Of a stretch of DNA of 64,000 nt, positions 33,825 to 42,846 are shown in pieces. The translations under genes and the position numbers were made by a program. Under the pieces are notes generated by a model. The model ran no database searches and was not told where the DNA came from. It saw nothing but the letters and a program-made list of their open reading frames with translations. The DNA comes from an uncultured Collinsella sp. (lineage in GTDB: Bacteria; Actinomycetota; Coriobacteriia; Coriobacteriales; Coriobacteriaceae): assembly GCA_958346935.1 (NCBI GenBank), contig CATVTM010000001.1, positions 1 to 64,000 on the forward strand. The letters are read 5' to 3'. Position 1 is the first letter of the stretch, and every line of letters starts with the position of its first letter.

Positions 33825-34919
33825 GTGGAGGATCTGCGGATATGGACTACACGCCCATCTAGTGTTATTGAAAAGAAGAAGGTGACCTTTCCCGATCTTG
33901 ACATCGTTAAGCTTCTAATGGCTATTTTGGTTGTGGAGATTCACACGAGGCCGTTTGGAGCAACTTCCCTTGTCCAAGGTGTTGATTGCGTTGCTGTCCC
34001 GTTTTTCTTTATATCGTCAGCATTTCTGTGCTTCAGAGGACTGAACACTGCGCAATTCTCTAATAGTAAGAGCTCCGCTTGCACAAGGGTTAGGAATACA
34101 ACAAAGAGACTGTTGCAGCTATATTTAATTTGGACGCTTATCTATATCCCTGTTAGTTTATTTGGCTATATCAACAGCGGTCTTACTCCCTTGAAGACTC
34201 TTCTGTATTTTATCCGAGGAACAATTTTGGTCGGGGAGAATATATATACATGGCCGCTTTGGTACCTGCTCGCCAGCGTCGTCGCCTTCCTCCTTGTATT
34301 TCTTTTGCTTCGATGGCGATTGCATCCTTTCCACGTTCTTGGTGTTGCAGCGGCGTTTGCCCTCCTTGGATTCACGATTTCGTTTGTCCATGAATGGTCG
34401 GCTACGCCAGCTTTCCTGTCGAGGGTCATTGATCTTTATTTCATAGTATTTGCTACCGTTCGAAATGGCCTGTTCGAAGGATTTTTCTATGTAGCCCTCG
34501 GTATGTGCTTAGGCATAGAATGGGAGCACGCTGCAACGGTTCCTCCCATGATCTCTATTTGTTTAATAGCTTTCGGCGCTGCTGGCTGTATATTCTTAAG
34601 CGCGGATGCTCATCTGCCGTTTTGCGCATCCTATGCCTTGGGCGTGTTCCTACTCTCTATTCATCGATATGGTGAGGGATCCGGCGGGCACGCCCTCCTT
34701 AGAAATGCGAGCACCGGTATCTATTTGACGCATATGTTCTTCGTTGTTTTGTTCATTTACGGGATTTGCGGCAGCACGGACCCGTCTTCAACGACCAATT
34801 CCCAAGTCCCGCATACGATGACCTTTCTCTTCTCAATAGTTTGTTCATTAATAGTCTCAATCGGGGCATCGGTGTTGGCCCGCAAACATCAGATAGTCAA
34901 AAAACTATTTTGTTATTGA
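33825..34919 (+). CDS. Acyltransferase-3 family membrane protein
   Basis: A 364-residue protein with about ten hydrophobic segments. The Acyl_transf_3 pattern is seen: FPDLDIVKLLMAILVVEIHTRPF near residue 24-46 (with the conserved His) and FFFISSAFLCFRG near 62. Such proteins O-acetylate or otherwise acylate surface sugars. The GTG start at 33825 has AGGA upstream. It ends 37 bases before the epimerase gene. The AT-rich codons match the EpsG-like and TupA-like genes. Confidence 0.83.
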   Translation: MEDLRIWTTRPSSVIEKKKVTFPDLDIVKLLMAILVVEIHTRPFGATSLVQGVDCVAVPFFFISSAFLCFRGLNTAQFSNSKSSACTRVRNTTKRLLQLYLIWTLIYIPVSLFGYINSGLTPLKTLLYFIRGTILVGENIYTWPLWYLLASVVAFLLVFLLLRWRLHPFHVLGVAAAFALLGFTISFVHEWSATPAFLSRVIDLYFIVFATVRNGLFEGFFYVALGMCLGIEWEHAATVPPMISICLIAFGAAGCIFLSADAHLPFCASYALGVFLLSIHRYGEGSGGHALLRNASTGIYLTHMFFVVLFIYGICGSTDPSSTTNSQVPHTMTFLFSIVCSLIVSIGASVLARKHQIVKKLFCY

Positions 34920-34956
34920 TTCTTAGCTTCATTTGAAATAACGGAGGATGAGTTGA

Positions 34957-35997
34957 ATGAATAGTAGAAAAGTGCTTGTCACCGGAGCCGCCGGCTTTAT
35001 TGGCGCGTTCCTCGTCAAGAAGCTGCTCGAGGAGACCGATGACGTGATCGTCGGCCTTGACAACCTCAACAACTACTACGACCCTGGCATCAAGGACGCG
35101 CGCCTTCGCATGCTGGCCGAGGCCGACCCTGAGAGCCGCTTCACTTTCGTGCGTGGCGACCTGTGCGATGCCGCCCTCATCGAGCGCCTGTTCGCGGAGA
35201 ACGGCTTCGATGTCGTTGTGAACCTTGCCGCACAGGCGGGCGTCCGCTACTCCATCGAGAACCCGCGCGCCTACCTGGAGAGCAACCTCGTGGGCTTCTT
35301 CAACGTGCTCGAGGCCTGCCGACGCCACCCGGTCAGGCACCTGGTCTACGCCAGCTCCAGCTCAGTCTACGGCGGCAACAAGAAGGTGCCGTTCTCCGAG
35401 GAGGACCGCGTCGACTCTCCGGTGTCGCTCTACGCCGCCACCAAGAAGTCTAACGAGCTCATGGCCGCCGCCTACTCCAAGCTCTACTCCATCCCCGCGA
35501 CCGGCCTGCGCTTCTTCACGGTGTACGGCCCCATGGGCAGGCCCGACATGGCCTACTTCGGCTTCACAGAGAAGCTGCGCCGCGGCGAGACCATCAAGAT
35601 CTTCAACATGGGCGACTGCCGCCGCGACTTCACCTACGTCGACGACATCGTCGAGGGCGTGAGGCGCGTCATGGAATCCGCGCCTGAGGTGAAGATGGGC
35701 GAGGACGGGCTGCCGCTCGCCGCGCACCGCGTCTACAACATCGGCAACTCTCATCCCGAGAACCTGCTCGACTTCGTCGACACACTGCAGCGTGTGCTGG
35801 TGGAGGAGGGCGTGCTCCCGGCCGACTATGACTTCGAGGCCCACAAGCAGCTCGTGCCCATGCAGCCAGGCGACGTGCCCGTCACCTACGCCGACACCAC
35901 GGCACTCAAGCGGGACCTAGGCTACAAGCCGTCGACGCCGCTCGAGGACGGCCTGAGGGCCTTCGCCAAGTGGTATAAGCGCTACTACAACATTTAG
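34957..35997 (+). CDS. UDP-glucuronate 4-epimerase-type SDR
   Basis: A 346-residue extended short-chain dehydrogenase. It has the NAD-binding loop TGAAGFIG near residue 10, YGGNKKVPFSEEDRVDSP near 130-150, and catalytic YAATKK near 153-158. LDNLNNYYDPGIKDARL and the RPDMAYFGFTEKL segment favour UDP-glucuronate 4-epimerase (CapI/Gae type) over UDP-galactose epimerase. The UDP-glucose dehydrogenase that makes its substrate lies directly downstream, so the pair should yield UDP-glucuronate and UDP-galacturonate. GGAGG precedes the ATG. A terminator follows. Confidence 0.9.
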   Translation: MNSRKVLVTGAAGFIGAFLVKKLLEETDDVIVGLDNLNNYYDPGIKDARLRMLAEADPESRFTFVRGDLCDAALIERLFAENGFDVVVNLAAQAGVRYSIENPRAYLESNLVGFFNVLEACRRHPVRHLVYASSSSVYGGNKKVPFSEEDRVDSPVSLYAATKKSNELMAAAYSKLYSIPATGLRFFTVYGPMGRPDMAYFGFTEKLRRGETIKIFNMGDCRRDFTYVDDIVEGVRRVMESAPEVKMGEDGLPLAAHRVYNIGNSHPENLLDFVDTLQRVLVEEGVLPADYDFEAHKQLVPMQPGDVPVTYADTTALKRDLGYKPSTPLEDGLRAFAKWYKRYYNI

Positions 35998-36003
35998 GAA
36001 ATC

Positions 36004-36030
36004 ATGGCCCTGTAACAGGGGCCATTTTTC
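36004..36030 (+). terminator. Hairpin with T-tract between epimerase and ugd
   Basis: ATGGCCC (36004-36010) pairs with GGGCCAT (36019-36025), followed by TTTT. It may set the ratio between the epimerase and ugd or be passed under LoaP control. Confidence 0.65.
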
Positions 36031-36066
36031 ATGCGAAATTTTGTTCTTTGACAATTGGAGAATGAC

Positions 36067-37326
36067 ATGAAGATCGCTGTCGCCGGTACCGGCTACGTCG
36101 GCCTGTCCCTCGCCGTCCTGCTCTCGCAGCATAACGAGGTCCACGCGCTGGACATCGTGCCCGAGAAGGTCGGGAAGATCAACAACTACGAATCGCCCAT
36201 CCAGGACGACGAAATCGAGCGCTTCCTGGCGGAGGCCAAGGCGGGCGAGCGCAAGCTCGACCTGCACGCCACCGTGGACGTGGCCGAGGCCTATGCGGGC
36301 GCCGACTACGCCGTTATCGCCACGCCCACCAACTACGACTCAGAGAAGAACTTCTTCGACACTTCCTCCGTCGAGGCCGCCATCGCCGCCGTGCGCTCGG
36401 TGAACCCGGATGCCTGGATCGTCATCAAGTCGACCATCCCCGTCGGCTACACCGCAGGCCTGCGTGAGAAGCTAGGCGACAGCAAGATCTTCTTCAGCCC
36501 GGAGTTCCTGCGTGAGAGCAGGGCGCTCTACGACAACCTGCATCCCTCTCGTATCGTGGTGGGCGCGCCGAAAGAGGACGCCGACGCCGTCGCGGCCGCA
36601 GAGCGCTTCGCCGGCCTGCTCGCGCAGGGTGCCGACCCCGCCGAGCTCGAGCGCGTCAACGCCGACGGCTCCAAGGGCATCCCGGAGCTCGTGCTGGGCA
36701 CCACCGAGGCCGAGGCCGTCAAACTCTTCGCCAACACCTACCTGGCGCTGCGCGTCGCCTACTTCAACGAGCTCGACACCTACTGCGAGGTGCGAGGCCT
36801 CAACACCCGCGACGTCATCGACGGCGTGTGCCTGGAGCCGCGAATCGGGTCGCACTACAACAATCCCAGCTTCGGCTACGGCGGCTACTGCCTGCCCAAG
36901 GACACCAAGCAGCTGCTGGCCAACTACAAGGACGTGCCGCAGAACCTGATCGAGGCCATCGTGGAGGCCAACCGCACCCGCAAGGACTTCGTGGCCGACG
37001 AGGTGCTGCAGATGGTGTGGGACCGCGTGTACGCCGGGAAGGAAAAGCCCATCGTGGGCGTGTACCGCCTGACGATGAAGTCCAACTCCGACAACTTCCG
37101 CGCGAGCTCCATCCAGGGCGTCATGAAGCGCGTGAAGGCCAAGGGCGTGCCCGTGGTGGTCTACGAGCCCACGCTGGACGCGCCGGAGTTCTTCGGCTCC
37201 GAGGTGACCCACGACTTGGAGGCCTTCAAGGCCGACTGCGACGTGATCGTCGCCAACCGCTGGAGCGACGAGCTCGCGGACGTGGCGGACAAGGTGTACA
37301 CGCGCGACCTTTTCAAGCGCGACTAG
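36067..37326 (+). CDS. ugd: UDP-glucose 6-dehydrogenase
   Basis: NAD-dependent four-electron oxidation of UDP-glucose to UDP-glucuronate. The 419-residue protein has the Rossmann loop [14 protein letters not shown] near residue 7, [14 protein letters not shown] near 121, [11 protein letters not shown] near 143, and the catalytic cysteine in [15 protein letters not shown] near 274-288. ATG 36067 has TTGGAG upstream at the right spacing; an in-frame TTG at 36055 is inside the ribosome-binding site. It is the last gene of the exopolysaccharide cluster. Confidence 0.95.
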   Translation: MKIAVAGTGYVGLSLAVLLSQHNEVHALDIVPEKVGKINNYESPIQDDEIERFLAEAKAGERKLDLHATVDVAEAYAGADYAVIATPTNYDSEKNFFDTSSVEAAIAAVRSVNPDAWIVIKSTIPVGYTAGLREKLGDSKIFFSPEFLRESRALYDNLHPSRIVVGAPKEDADAVAAAERFAGLLAQGADPAELERVNADGSKGIPELVLGTTEAEAVKLFANTYLALRVAYFNELDTYCEVRGLNTRDVIDGVCLEPRIGSHYNNPSFGYGGYCLPKDTKQLLANYKDVPQNLIEAIVEANRTRKDFVADEVLQMVWDRVYAGKEKPIVGVYRLTMKSNSDNFRASSIQGVMKRVKAKGVPVVVYEPTLDAPEFFGSEVTHDLEAFKADCDVIVANRWSDELADVADKVYTRDLFKRD

Positions 37327-37346
37327 CGAACTTCCTTAGGGCGATA

Positions 37347-37388
37347 AGAGGCCCCAGCCACCACGCGGTGGCTGGGGCCTCTCTTGTT
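37347..37388 (+). terminator. Strong terminator of the exopolysaccharide operon
   Basis: Perfect 16-bp stem (37347-37362 with 37367-37382), 4-base loop, then TTGTTT. It is among the strongest terminator-like hairpins in the window. Confidence 0.85.
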
Positions 37389-37389
37389 T

Positions 37390-37745
37390 AGGGCAGGCCA
37401 TGGAGGCGCTGTGCACGCCATTCGTTCGTTGCGACGCCATTTTTCATGACCGCGGGCGCCTTGCGGTGGTGTCCCGATTGTTGGTGTAATCGCCTAGAAT
37501 CTAATCGTCATTCTACTCCAATATCATGCTGCCTTCCTTCCTATCGGATGGTCGATCCCGAGGATTCGATCGCGAAGGCATACGGGAAGAACGCGGCCGC
37601 TCCCTCGGCTTCCTGCACGAGGAACGCTAAGGAGCACGCCAAGCGCATCATCGAGCACATGGTGGCTGACCTCATATGCAAATCAAAGAGGCCCCGGAGA
37701 TACGCGTCGGAATTCAGATAATTCGTGCGAAGCACTTCTAATCGC
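37390..37745. other. Boundary region between capsule operon and defence island
   Basis: About 350 bases with no recognisable gene. A 91-codon frame (37446-37721, plus) has a plausible helical ending (AKEHAKRIIEHMVADLI) and could be a gene fragment, but it lacks a ribosome-binding site and family features. Confidence 0.4.
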
Positions 37746-39104
37746 CTATTTCCCGATAACGTTCTTGGGAAATATCAAAGTTCGTAGCGTCTTCTTGTCG
37801 AGCGAGCCACATATACTAAGCATCTCTCTGCTTCGTTTGAGCCTCGGGTCATCATCGCTGTCGAGGAAGATTTCCGCGCATAAGTCTTCGATGTATCTAT
37901 TTCGAATGTCATCAGTTGGCTCACCGCCTTTCTCGAAGTATTTGCACTCTCCCAGTATGATGCGGTCTAGATACTCCATGAATTTATCGTTCTCTTTTGC
38001 GAACTCAAATACATGGTCGAAGCGTTTTCCGGTTTTGACCAGCTCCCATTGTTCGGGCTCATATTCCGCCATTGTTAGGAAGGTCGGCAAAAGTGCATTC
38101 TTTGAGAACGAGATTGACCAGTCTCCTTCCCTGTCGAAGGCGGTCAGTATGTAGATGACACCTTGGTTGAGCTTGTCGATGAACCGGTTGAAATCGCGAA
38201 GGCTTCCGTTGTTTTGCTCAATAAACCGTTGGCATATTTCCGTGAAAAAGTATCCGCTATGGATGTTGGCCTGTTTCGCTTCGAGGTACGTATTTGGATT
38301 GATTCGGGGCAAATCGAATCGGTAGTCGTAGAAGCGTTGAAGGTATCGCCGGCAGTCGTAATTCTGGCCATAGACTCCTTGGAGTGAGTAGGCAAGTTGC
38401 GTTCTGTCCGTTGAATAAACGACCACGATGTTATCCTGAAGGAAAAGAGACTTTGTTTGCTCGAGTAGCTGCATAGCGAATTCCGGCCGACACCTGTCGA
38501 GCTCGTCTATGAAGAGCACGGCCCTTTTGGTGACTTCCGGCAGAAGCGCTGACACGAGTTCCTCGGTTTTCGCCCTCAGCTCCTGCCTCTTTCTGAACGC
38601 GTTAAGGAAATCGTTACCGCTAATTGCCTCGAGGAGCTTTCCTGCATTCAGCCCCGTTAAAGACAAAGCGCAGTCTATTGCCCCTGCTGCGATATCGGAA
38701 ACGCTTCTCTCCTGATTGACCTTTTTCTTGTCGGCCATGGTTGCTATGGTTGCCAATAGTGGGGCAATCGGGTCGTTGAAATGGTCGTTTTCCCAGGCAT
38801 TGAAGTATATTGGCAGAAAAGGATCTTCACTCATCTTGGTCATGAGATTGCTGTCGAAGATCGATGTGTCCGATGGGGCATTTGCGTCGATGTGCGGGTT
38901 TCCGAAGCGCAAGGTTTCGATGATTTGTTTGACGAAGAAGGTTTTGCCTGTTCCCCAAGGGGCGTCTATGAAAATAGAATAGGGCCCCTTCACGCTGTAA
39001 AGTAGATGGATAAATTGGGCGACAATTTCGCGGCGACCGAGTTGGTCGTGTTTTAGTGATTCCCTGGCGATCTCGCATGTGGGCTCTTCGTCTAATCGTT
39101 TCAT
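37746..39104 (-). CDS. KAP-family P-loop NTPase
   Basis: A 452-residue predicted STAND/KAP NTPase. Walker A is APWGTGKT near 48-55, the KAP-specific FNAWEND is near 101-107, and Walker B is VLFIDELDRCRP near 196-207. KAP NTPases include the phage-exclusion protein PifA, and many occur in defence islands. The typical transmembrane insertion of membrane-bound KAPs is not apparent, so it is probably soluble. ATG 39104 follows AGAGAG; ATG 39146 and a TTG at 39170 are in-frame alternatives without a better ribosome site. It is divergent from the Thoeris-like pair and may be independent of it. Confidence 0.82.
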   Translation of the reverse strand: MKRLDEEPTCEIARESLKHDQLGRREIVAQFIHLLYSVKGPYSIFIDAPWGTGKTFFVKQIIETLRFGNPHIDANAPSDTSIFDSNLMTKMSEDPFLPIYFNAWENDHFNDPIAPLLATIATMADKKKVNQERSVSDIAAGAIDCALSLTGLNAGKLLEAISGNDFLNAFRKRQELRAKTEELVSALLPEVTKRAVLFIDELDRCRPEFAMQLLEQTKSLFLQDNIVVVYSTDRTQLAYSLQGVYGQNYDCRRYLQRFYDYRFDLPRINPNTYLEAKQANIHSGYFFTEICQRFIEQNNGSLRDFNRFIDKLNQGVIYILTAFDREGDWSISFSKNALLPTFLTMAEYEPEQWELVKTGKRFDHVFEFAKENDKFMEYLDRIILGECKYFEKGGEPTDDIRNRYIEDLCAEIFLDSDDDPRLKRSREMLSICGSLDKKTLRTLIFPKNVIGK

Positions 39105-39426
39105 GTGTGCTCTCTTTTCCTTGGTGTTGCTGGAGGAGGTGCTCATTTCATTGCTAGTATAATCGCACAAGCGTTCGTTACGATTGTAAGCTGCTATATT
39201 GATAAACCAGGCGGCGATGGCTCTTGACCTTGGTTTGCATTGGCGAGGACCGTGGGGGTGTCCTGGGCGGTAGAGCAGCGTGTGTGGGGCGTATGAGTTC
39301 GTGACCAGAGATGCGAATGCAAATGTATGATAATGAATTGGCTGCGAGAGCTAAAAGCCTCAACTAGCTGCGCGAGAAACGGCTATCATACGTTCTATAT
39401 TTAAGTGCTTTCATGGAAGATGTGGT
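39105..39426. other. Divergent intergenic region between KAP and thsA
   Basis: About 320 bases between two divergent genes, expected to hold both promoters. I see AT-rich stretches near 39320-39400 but no convincing hexamer pair and no operator palindrome. Confidence 0.4.
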
Positions 39427-40296
39427 TTGCTAAAACAAATTGCTTATATAGCTACTTGGTCGCTTGTGAAAAAGTCCGCCAAATGGTCGATGGCAATCAT
39501 CGGTGCAATTTCGACGATTATGGCGGTTGTGGGCGTGTCTCTCATTGATCTGCTGCCGAAGGGTTCGGGGTGTCTGTTTAGACTTTTCGTTTTCGTTGTT
39601 CTTTTTATTCTGATAGCCATTCTTGCGGCGGTCGTCACATATCGTCGCAGCAGGAGCGGGGTCCATTTGGCGATTAACGGTATGGACATCGACATCGTGG
39701 TTGGCGACCTTTTTGTTACGGACGGAGTGAAGGTCATCCCGTTCGATGAGTATTTCGACATCCAGGTCGATGACAAGGTTATTTCAAGGAATTCTCTCAA
39801 CGGCATTTTTATCAAGAGGTACGCTGATTGGAATACCCTCAAGCGTACAGTCGAAAAATTGGGGCCGAGCTTGTTGGAGCCTTGCAAAGCTGGGGATGGT
39901 AGGATTCGCTATCCTCTCGGCACCATCAAGGACTACAACGAGTACGCACTGCTCGCCTTCACGCATATGGACAAACTAAACCGAGCACGCCTTCGCCGTG
40001 GCGAATATGAGGAATGCCTGCTCAACATGTGGGATGAGCTAGATAGGATGTATGCCGGCAGACCTGTCGTTCTTCCGCTGCTGGGGTCGGGGATAACCAA
40101 GTTCGACGGCGGGAAGCCCTCGGAGGACGACCTTCTTCGCTGCATGCTTTGTACCCTGAGGGCTTCGAAGCGACATTTCAAAGAAGGCGTCGTGGTCGTC
40201 TTGACGGAGAAGACCGCTGCACGAATGAGGCTATACGAAGTCAACGGATATATTGAGGCTTGGGAAAATAGGATTGGAGAGAAAGATGGTTTATAG
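39427..40296 (+). CDS. thsA: ThsA-like two-TM macro-domain protein (type II Thoeris effector)
   Basis: A 289-residue protein with two hydrophobic helices (about 18-41 and 48-71) and a C-terminal macro domain (about 78-285) of the ThsA_Macro/DUF6430 kind: VVGDLFVTDGVKVIPFDEYFDI, ISRNSLNGIFIKRY, YPLGTIKDYNEYALLAFTHMDKLNRA and LPLLGSGITKF. In type II Thoeris such a protein is a membrane effector that binds the ADP-ribose-derived signal made by the TIR partner (reported as His-ADPR). The TIR gene starts inside its last codons. The start is TTG 39427 with GGAAGA at 6-base spacing. The signal chemistry is inferred from the family. Confidence 0.83.
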   Translation: MLKQIAYIATWSLVKKSAKWSMAIIGAISTIMAVVGVSLIDLLPKGSGCLFRLFVFVVLFILIAILAAVVTYRRSRSGVHLAINGMDIDIVVGDLFVTDGVKVIPFDEYFDIQVDDKVISRNSLNGIFIKRYADWNTLKRTVEKLGPSLLEPCKAGDGRIRYPLGTIKDYNEYALLAFTHMDKLNRARLRRGEYEECLLNMWDELDRMYAGRPVVLPLLGSGITKFDGGKPSEDDLLRCMLCTLRASKRHFKEGVVVVLTEKTAARMRLYEVNGYIEAWENRIGEKDGL

Positions 40297-40798
40297 GACG
40301 AGGACCTACATCGCTGCTGACTGGGATGGCGACCGAGATGCTGTGGACCAGCTGCACAAATGGAACGACAGCGACTATTGGGGGCTTTCATTTACGGATG
40401 CCCACAATTTACAGCAGTCGCGCGATTCCAGCCTGCCCTGCAGCATAAAGAGCTCGCTGAAAGAGAGAATGGATCATTCCAAACGTTTCGTGCTTATCGT
40501 GGGGGATTCGACGGACACCGTGACTAAGGGAAGCTGTCGGTATTGCGGAAGCTATAACGCGTGGACTTCTAGCTGTGCCCGCATGCATAGCGTTGATTAT
40601 CGCAGCTACATCAAGTACGAGTGCGATAAGGCCATGGAGGCCGATATCGATATCGTGGTGCTGTATAACAACACGCGGGTCGACAGGTCGAAGTGTCCTG
40701 AGGCTGTTAGGTACCACGGAAACCATGTCGCCATGATGTATTATAGGGACGGTAAATACTATTGGGATTATCCGGCGGTCAAAAAAGCGCTTCAGTAA
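40286..40798 (+). CDS. thsB: ThsB-like TIR-domain protein (type II Thoeris sensor)
   Basis: A 170-residue TIR-like (DUF1863) protein: RTRTYIAADWDGDRDAVDQLHKW near the start, SSLPCSIKSSLKERMDHSKRFVLIVGDST, and YIKYECDKAMEADIDIVVLYNN, in which the glutamate of KYE is the likely NAD-cleaving residue. A CRYC/C set between residues 89 and 105 could bind metal or be a surface insert. ATG 40286 has TTGGAGAG upstream and overlaps the ThsA stop by 11 bases, so the two are translationally coupled. ThsB proteins sense phage and make a cyclic or amino-acid-linked ADP-ribose signal. A terminator follows. Confidence 0.83.
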   Translation: MVYRTRTYIAADWDGDRDAVDQLHKWNDSDYWGLSFTDAHNLQQSRDSSLPCSIKSSLKERMDHSKRFVLIVGDSTDTVTKGSCRYCGSYNAWTSSCARMHSVDYRSYIKYECDKAMEADIDIVVLYNNTRVDRSKCPEAVRYHGNHVAMMYYRDGKYYWDYPAVKKALQ

Positions 40799-40919
40799 AG
40801 ACTTCCCACGCACAGTGTCGAAGCCGGCATGGTCATACCTGTACGCTATCGGATGAAGCTATCCTTTTTCAACTCCAGTTGCTTTAATATGAGCAGGACT
40901 TTGTAAATAGGCAAAAATT

Positions 40920-40962
40920 GGCCTGACCTCGGTTCGAATGAGTCGAGGCCAGGCCTTTTATC
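40920..40962 (+). terminator. Terminator after the Thoeris-like pair
   Basis: GGCCTGACCTCG (40920-40931) pairs with CGAGGCCAGGCC (40944-40955) with one mismatch, followed by TTTTA. Confidence 0.75.
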
Positions 40963-41386
40963 TATCCCAACTCTCCTGCGGCGACCTCGGCGTGTCAAAG
41001 TGCAAAATAGGGTCTTTTTCAAAAACTTGGCTTGCAGATTGGAGGGGGACTGGTCCTGCAGGTGCGCCATCGCCACTATGGGACTCCTGAACGAGACGGA
41101 TGGCGAGGCGGCGGCCGAGCCGCCGATCAGCCCCGTGGAGGCCGTTCGCGCCGAAAGGTCGGTGCTCCTGGAATTCGTCGTGTTGCCCGCGAAGGCGGCG
41201 TAGCGGTGGTAAGATGCAGGCGTTTTAGGCGGCGATTCGGGCAAACCGGACCGAATTTGCTGCCCGACAGGATGGCCTTCGGCCACCATTCGTTAGGATG
41301 GTTTGCACTAATATTCAGCGCACCACTGCTTCTTGGGTTTCCTGCTCGATATAAACGGTGCAAAGGTATTGCTTGCAGGAGGGGCA
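40963..41386. other. Spacer with a possible gene remnant
   Basis: GC-rich stretch unlike its AT-richer neighbours. A plus frame ending at 41203 reads plausibly as the tail of a protein (CRLEGDWSCRC, then an acidic PISPVEAVRAERSVLLEF ending), but it has no start, no ribosome site and no family that I recognise. It is probably a fragment left by an insertion or deletion. Confidence 0.4.
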
Positions 41387-42322
41387 ATGGGAGAGCATAT
41401 TCCCAGATTTAAAACGCTTTCCGCGTATTATGAGCAAGACGGTCTCGCTCTGGGCGGACCGCATGAGATCTGCGTCAACATGAGATGCGGGGACATTGCA
41501 TACGATGTTGTCGTCAAGCAATGTCGAACCAGGGAGATAACCACTGTTGCTGCCGAACCGATTCCGTGGACGAACATTCAAACGCCGTTGTTTATAATTG
41601 AAAGACTTCTGATGCTGTTCGATGGGGCTTTTGTTCCATTGGTCAGGGCAGAGTTCGACGGCTCGCCGGATGGCGATGACGGCGAGGCGGAGGTCAGACA
41701 GGTTCTAGCTCGGCGATTAAGCTATTTCGATTCCGACTTACGTTCGTCGAATATTCCCAACGACAAACTCGTTGACTATTGCGATGTTTTGACTGACGAC
41801 TTGGTTGGGAAATGGCTTTACTTGGTGGGGCAGCTCGACATTACAAATCAGATGTACCTGTATGCTATGTCGAGGTCTGGGATGCCGATTGACATTCGAT
41901 GCGCTTTTCTCATCGAGCTCGCTGAGCCTTTGATTGAGATGTGCAACAAAGAAAGGGGACTGTTCCCTGATTTGGCCGCAAAGAATAAGCCTACATTAAA
42001 AGAGTGCCTCGATGCAGTCATTGGGGAATTTGGTAAGGTAGCTTTTGCTTATGAAATGCAGATGGGAAAGAAAGCCTATGATGCGTTCTTATCTAAGCTG
42101 AAGTGCAGTCGAGTCAGGATTATGCATATTAAGGCCAATCAGCCCAAGGATGAATATCTCAATGGCCTCGAAAGTGCTTTCTATCTCAAAAAGCTCTCAT
42201 TGATGTACAGGGCTATTCTTCTTGATCTGCTCGGGGTACCCGCAAATCTGTATGAGAAGCGCTTAAGGCACCGTGTGGAAACCTTGGATAACTGGTTTGC
42301 TGAGAACCATCGCAAGCTCTGA
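41387..42322 (+). CDS. ApeA-like HEPN protein
   Basis: A 311-residue protein. The N-terminal half (about 1-120) is beta-rich with LSAYYEQDGLALGGPHEICVNM, resembling the N-terminal region of ApeA-like proteins. The C-terminal half is alpha-helical and has RVRIMH near residues 241-246, an R-x4-H HEPN ribonuclease motif, followed by LKKLSLMYRAILLDLLG. HEPN proteins of this kind cut RNA on phage infection (ApeA) or serve in toxin modules. ATG 41387 is preceded by AGGAGGGG; a TTG at 41333 is in frame but without a ribosome site. The family assignment is by motif and layout and is less certain than the Thoeris call. Confidence 0.6.
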   Translation: MGEHIPRFKTLSAYYEQDGLALGGPHEICVNMRCGDIAYDVVVKQCRTREITTVAAEPIPWTNIQTPLFIIERLLMLFDGAFVPLVRAEFDGSPDGDDGEAEVRQVLARRLSYFDSDLRSSNIPNDKLVDYCDVLTDDLVGKWLYLVGQLDITNQMYLYAMSRSGMPIDIRCAFLIELAEPLIEMCNKERGLFPDLAAKNKPTLKECLDAVIGEFGKVAFAYEMQMGKKAYDAFLSKLKCSRVRIMHIKANQPKDEYLNGLESAFYLKKLSLMYRAILLDLLGVPANLYEKRLRHRVETLDNWFAENHRKL

Positions 42323-42576
42323 ATTGTGCGGTTTGAGAAGATTGCTTCTCCATCTTGAGAGATTGGCCGGGAGGGGTTGATGCGAATGACGCTCGCGCGT
42401 GACAACATCGAGGGGATTCGTACAGCGGAGGATGATACCTCTTTTGTCGGTGCGCCCTTCAAACTGACCTTTGGGAACGTGGCCCGCGAGACTCTTCGCT
42501 TGGCGAAAGTCGAGAGACTTCCCTTTGTCCACGACGAGCTCGCCGAGGGCTTTGCGGTCGAAGCGGGGTCCCAGAT

Positions 42577-42846
42577 TTGCGCGTGGTTCTCGGTCGAATT
42601 CAGGATCTTTGCTCTGGGCTTGGGCTTCCCCGCCTTCCAGCTGTCATCGTGCGCTCCGACGATGATATGTCTGAAATAGGGTTTTACGAGCTCTATCGCG
42701 TGCTCATTTACCCCGGGCTTCACGAGATGCCTGCGGTCAGAATGCGAGATGTGCGACGGAAGCAGCGAGCCGTTCGCCAGGTGGGGCCCGACGACTGGAA
42801 GCCTCTCCTTGAGGCGGCGGCGATGGTGGACGGGATGATCAAATGA
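42577..42846 (+). CDS. Uncharacterised small protein coupled to the next gene
   Basis: A frame of up to 89 residues that ends MIPD-coupled: its TGA overlaps the next ATG as ATGA. The part from ATG 42667 (MSEIGFYELYRVLIYPGLHE) to the end (DWKPLLEAAAMVDGMIK) reads as a compact protein of 59 residues. The upstream part is less convincing, and 42667 may be the true start. No family is recognised. A competing open frame on the minus strand (42181-42723) is judged a shadow, but I cannot exclude that this stretch is a remnant. Confidence 0.45.
   Translation: MRVVLGRIQDLCSGLGLPRLPAVIVRSDDDMSEIGFYELYRVLIYPGLHEMPAVRMRDVRRKQRAVRQVGPDDWKPLLEAAAMVDGMIK

Noticed and set aside
37446..37721. 91-codon plus-strand frame after ugd
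   Set aside because: No ribosome-binding site, no homology recognised, and atypical composition. It may be a fragment, so I mention it in the region entry only.
42181..42723. 180-codon minus-strand frame
   Set aside because: Overlaps the convincing end of the HEPN gene and has no start signal. The plus-strand small gene with ATGA coupling is preferred, although neither is certain.
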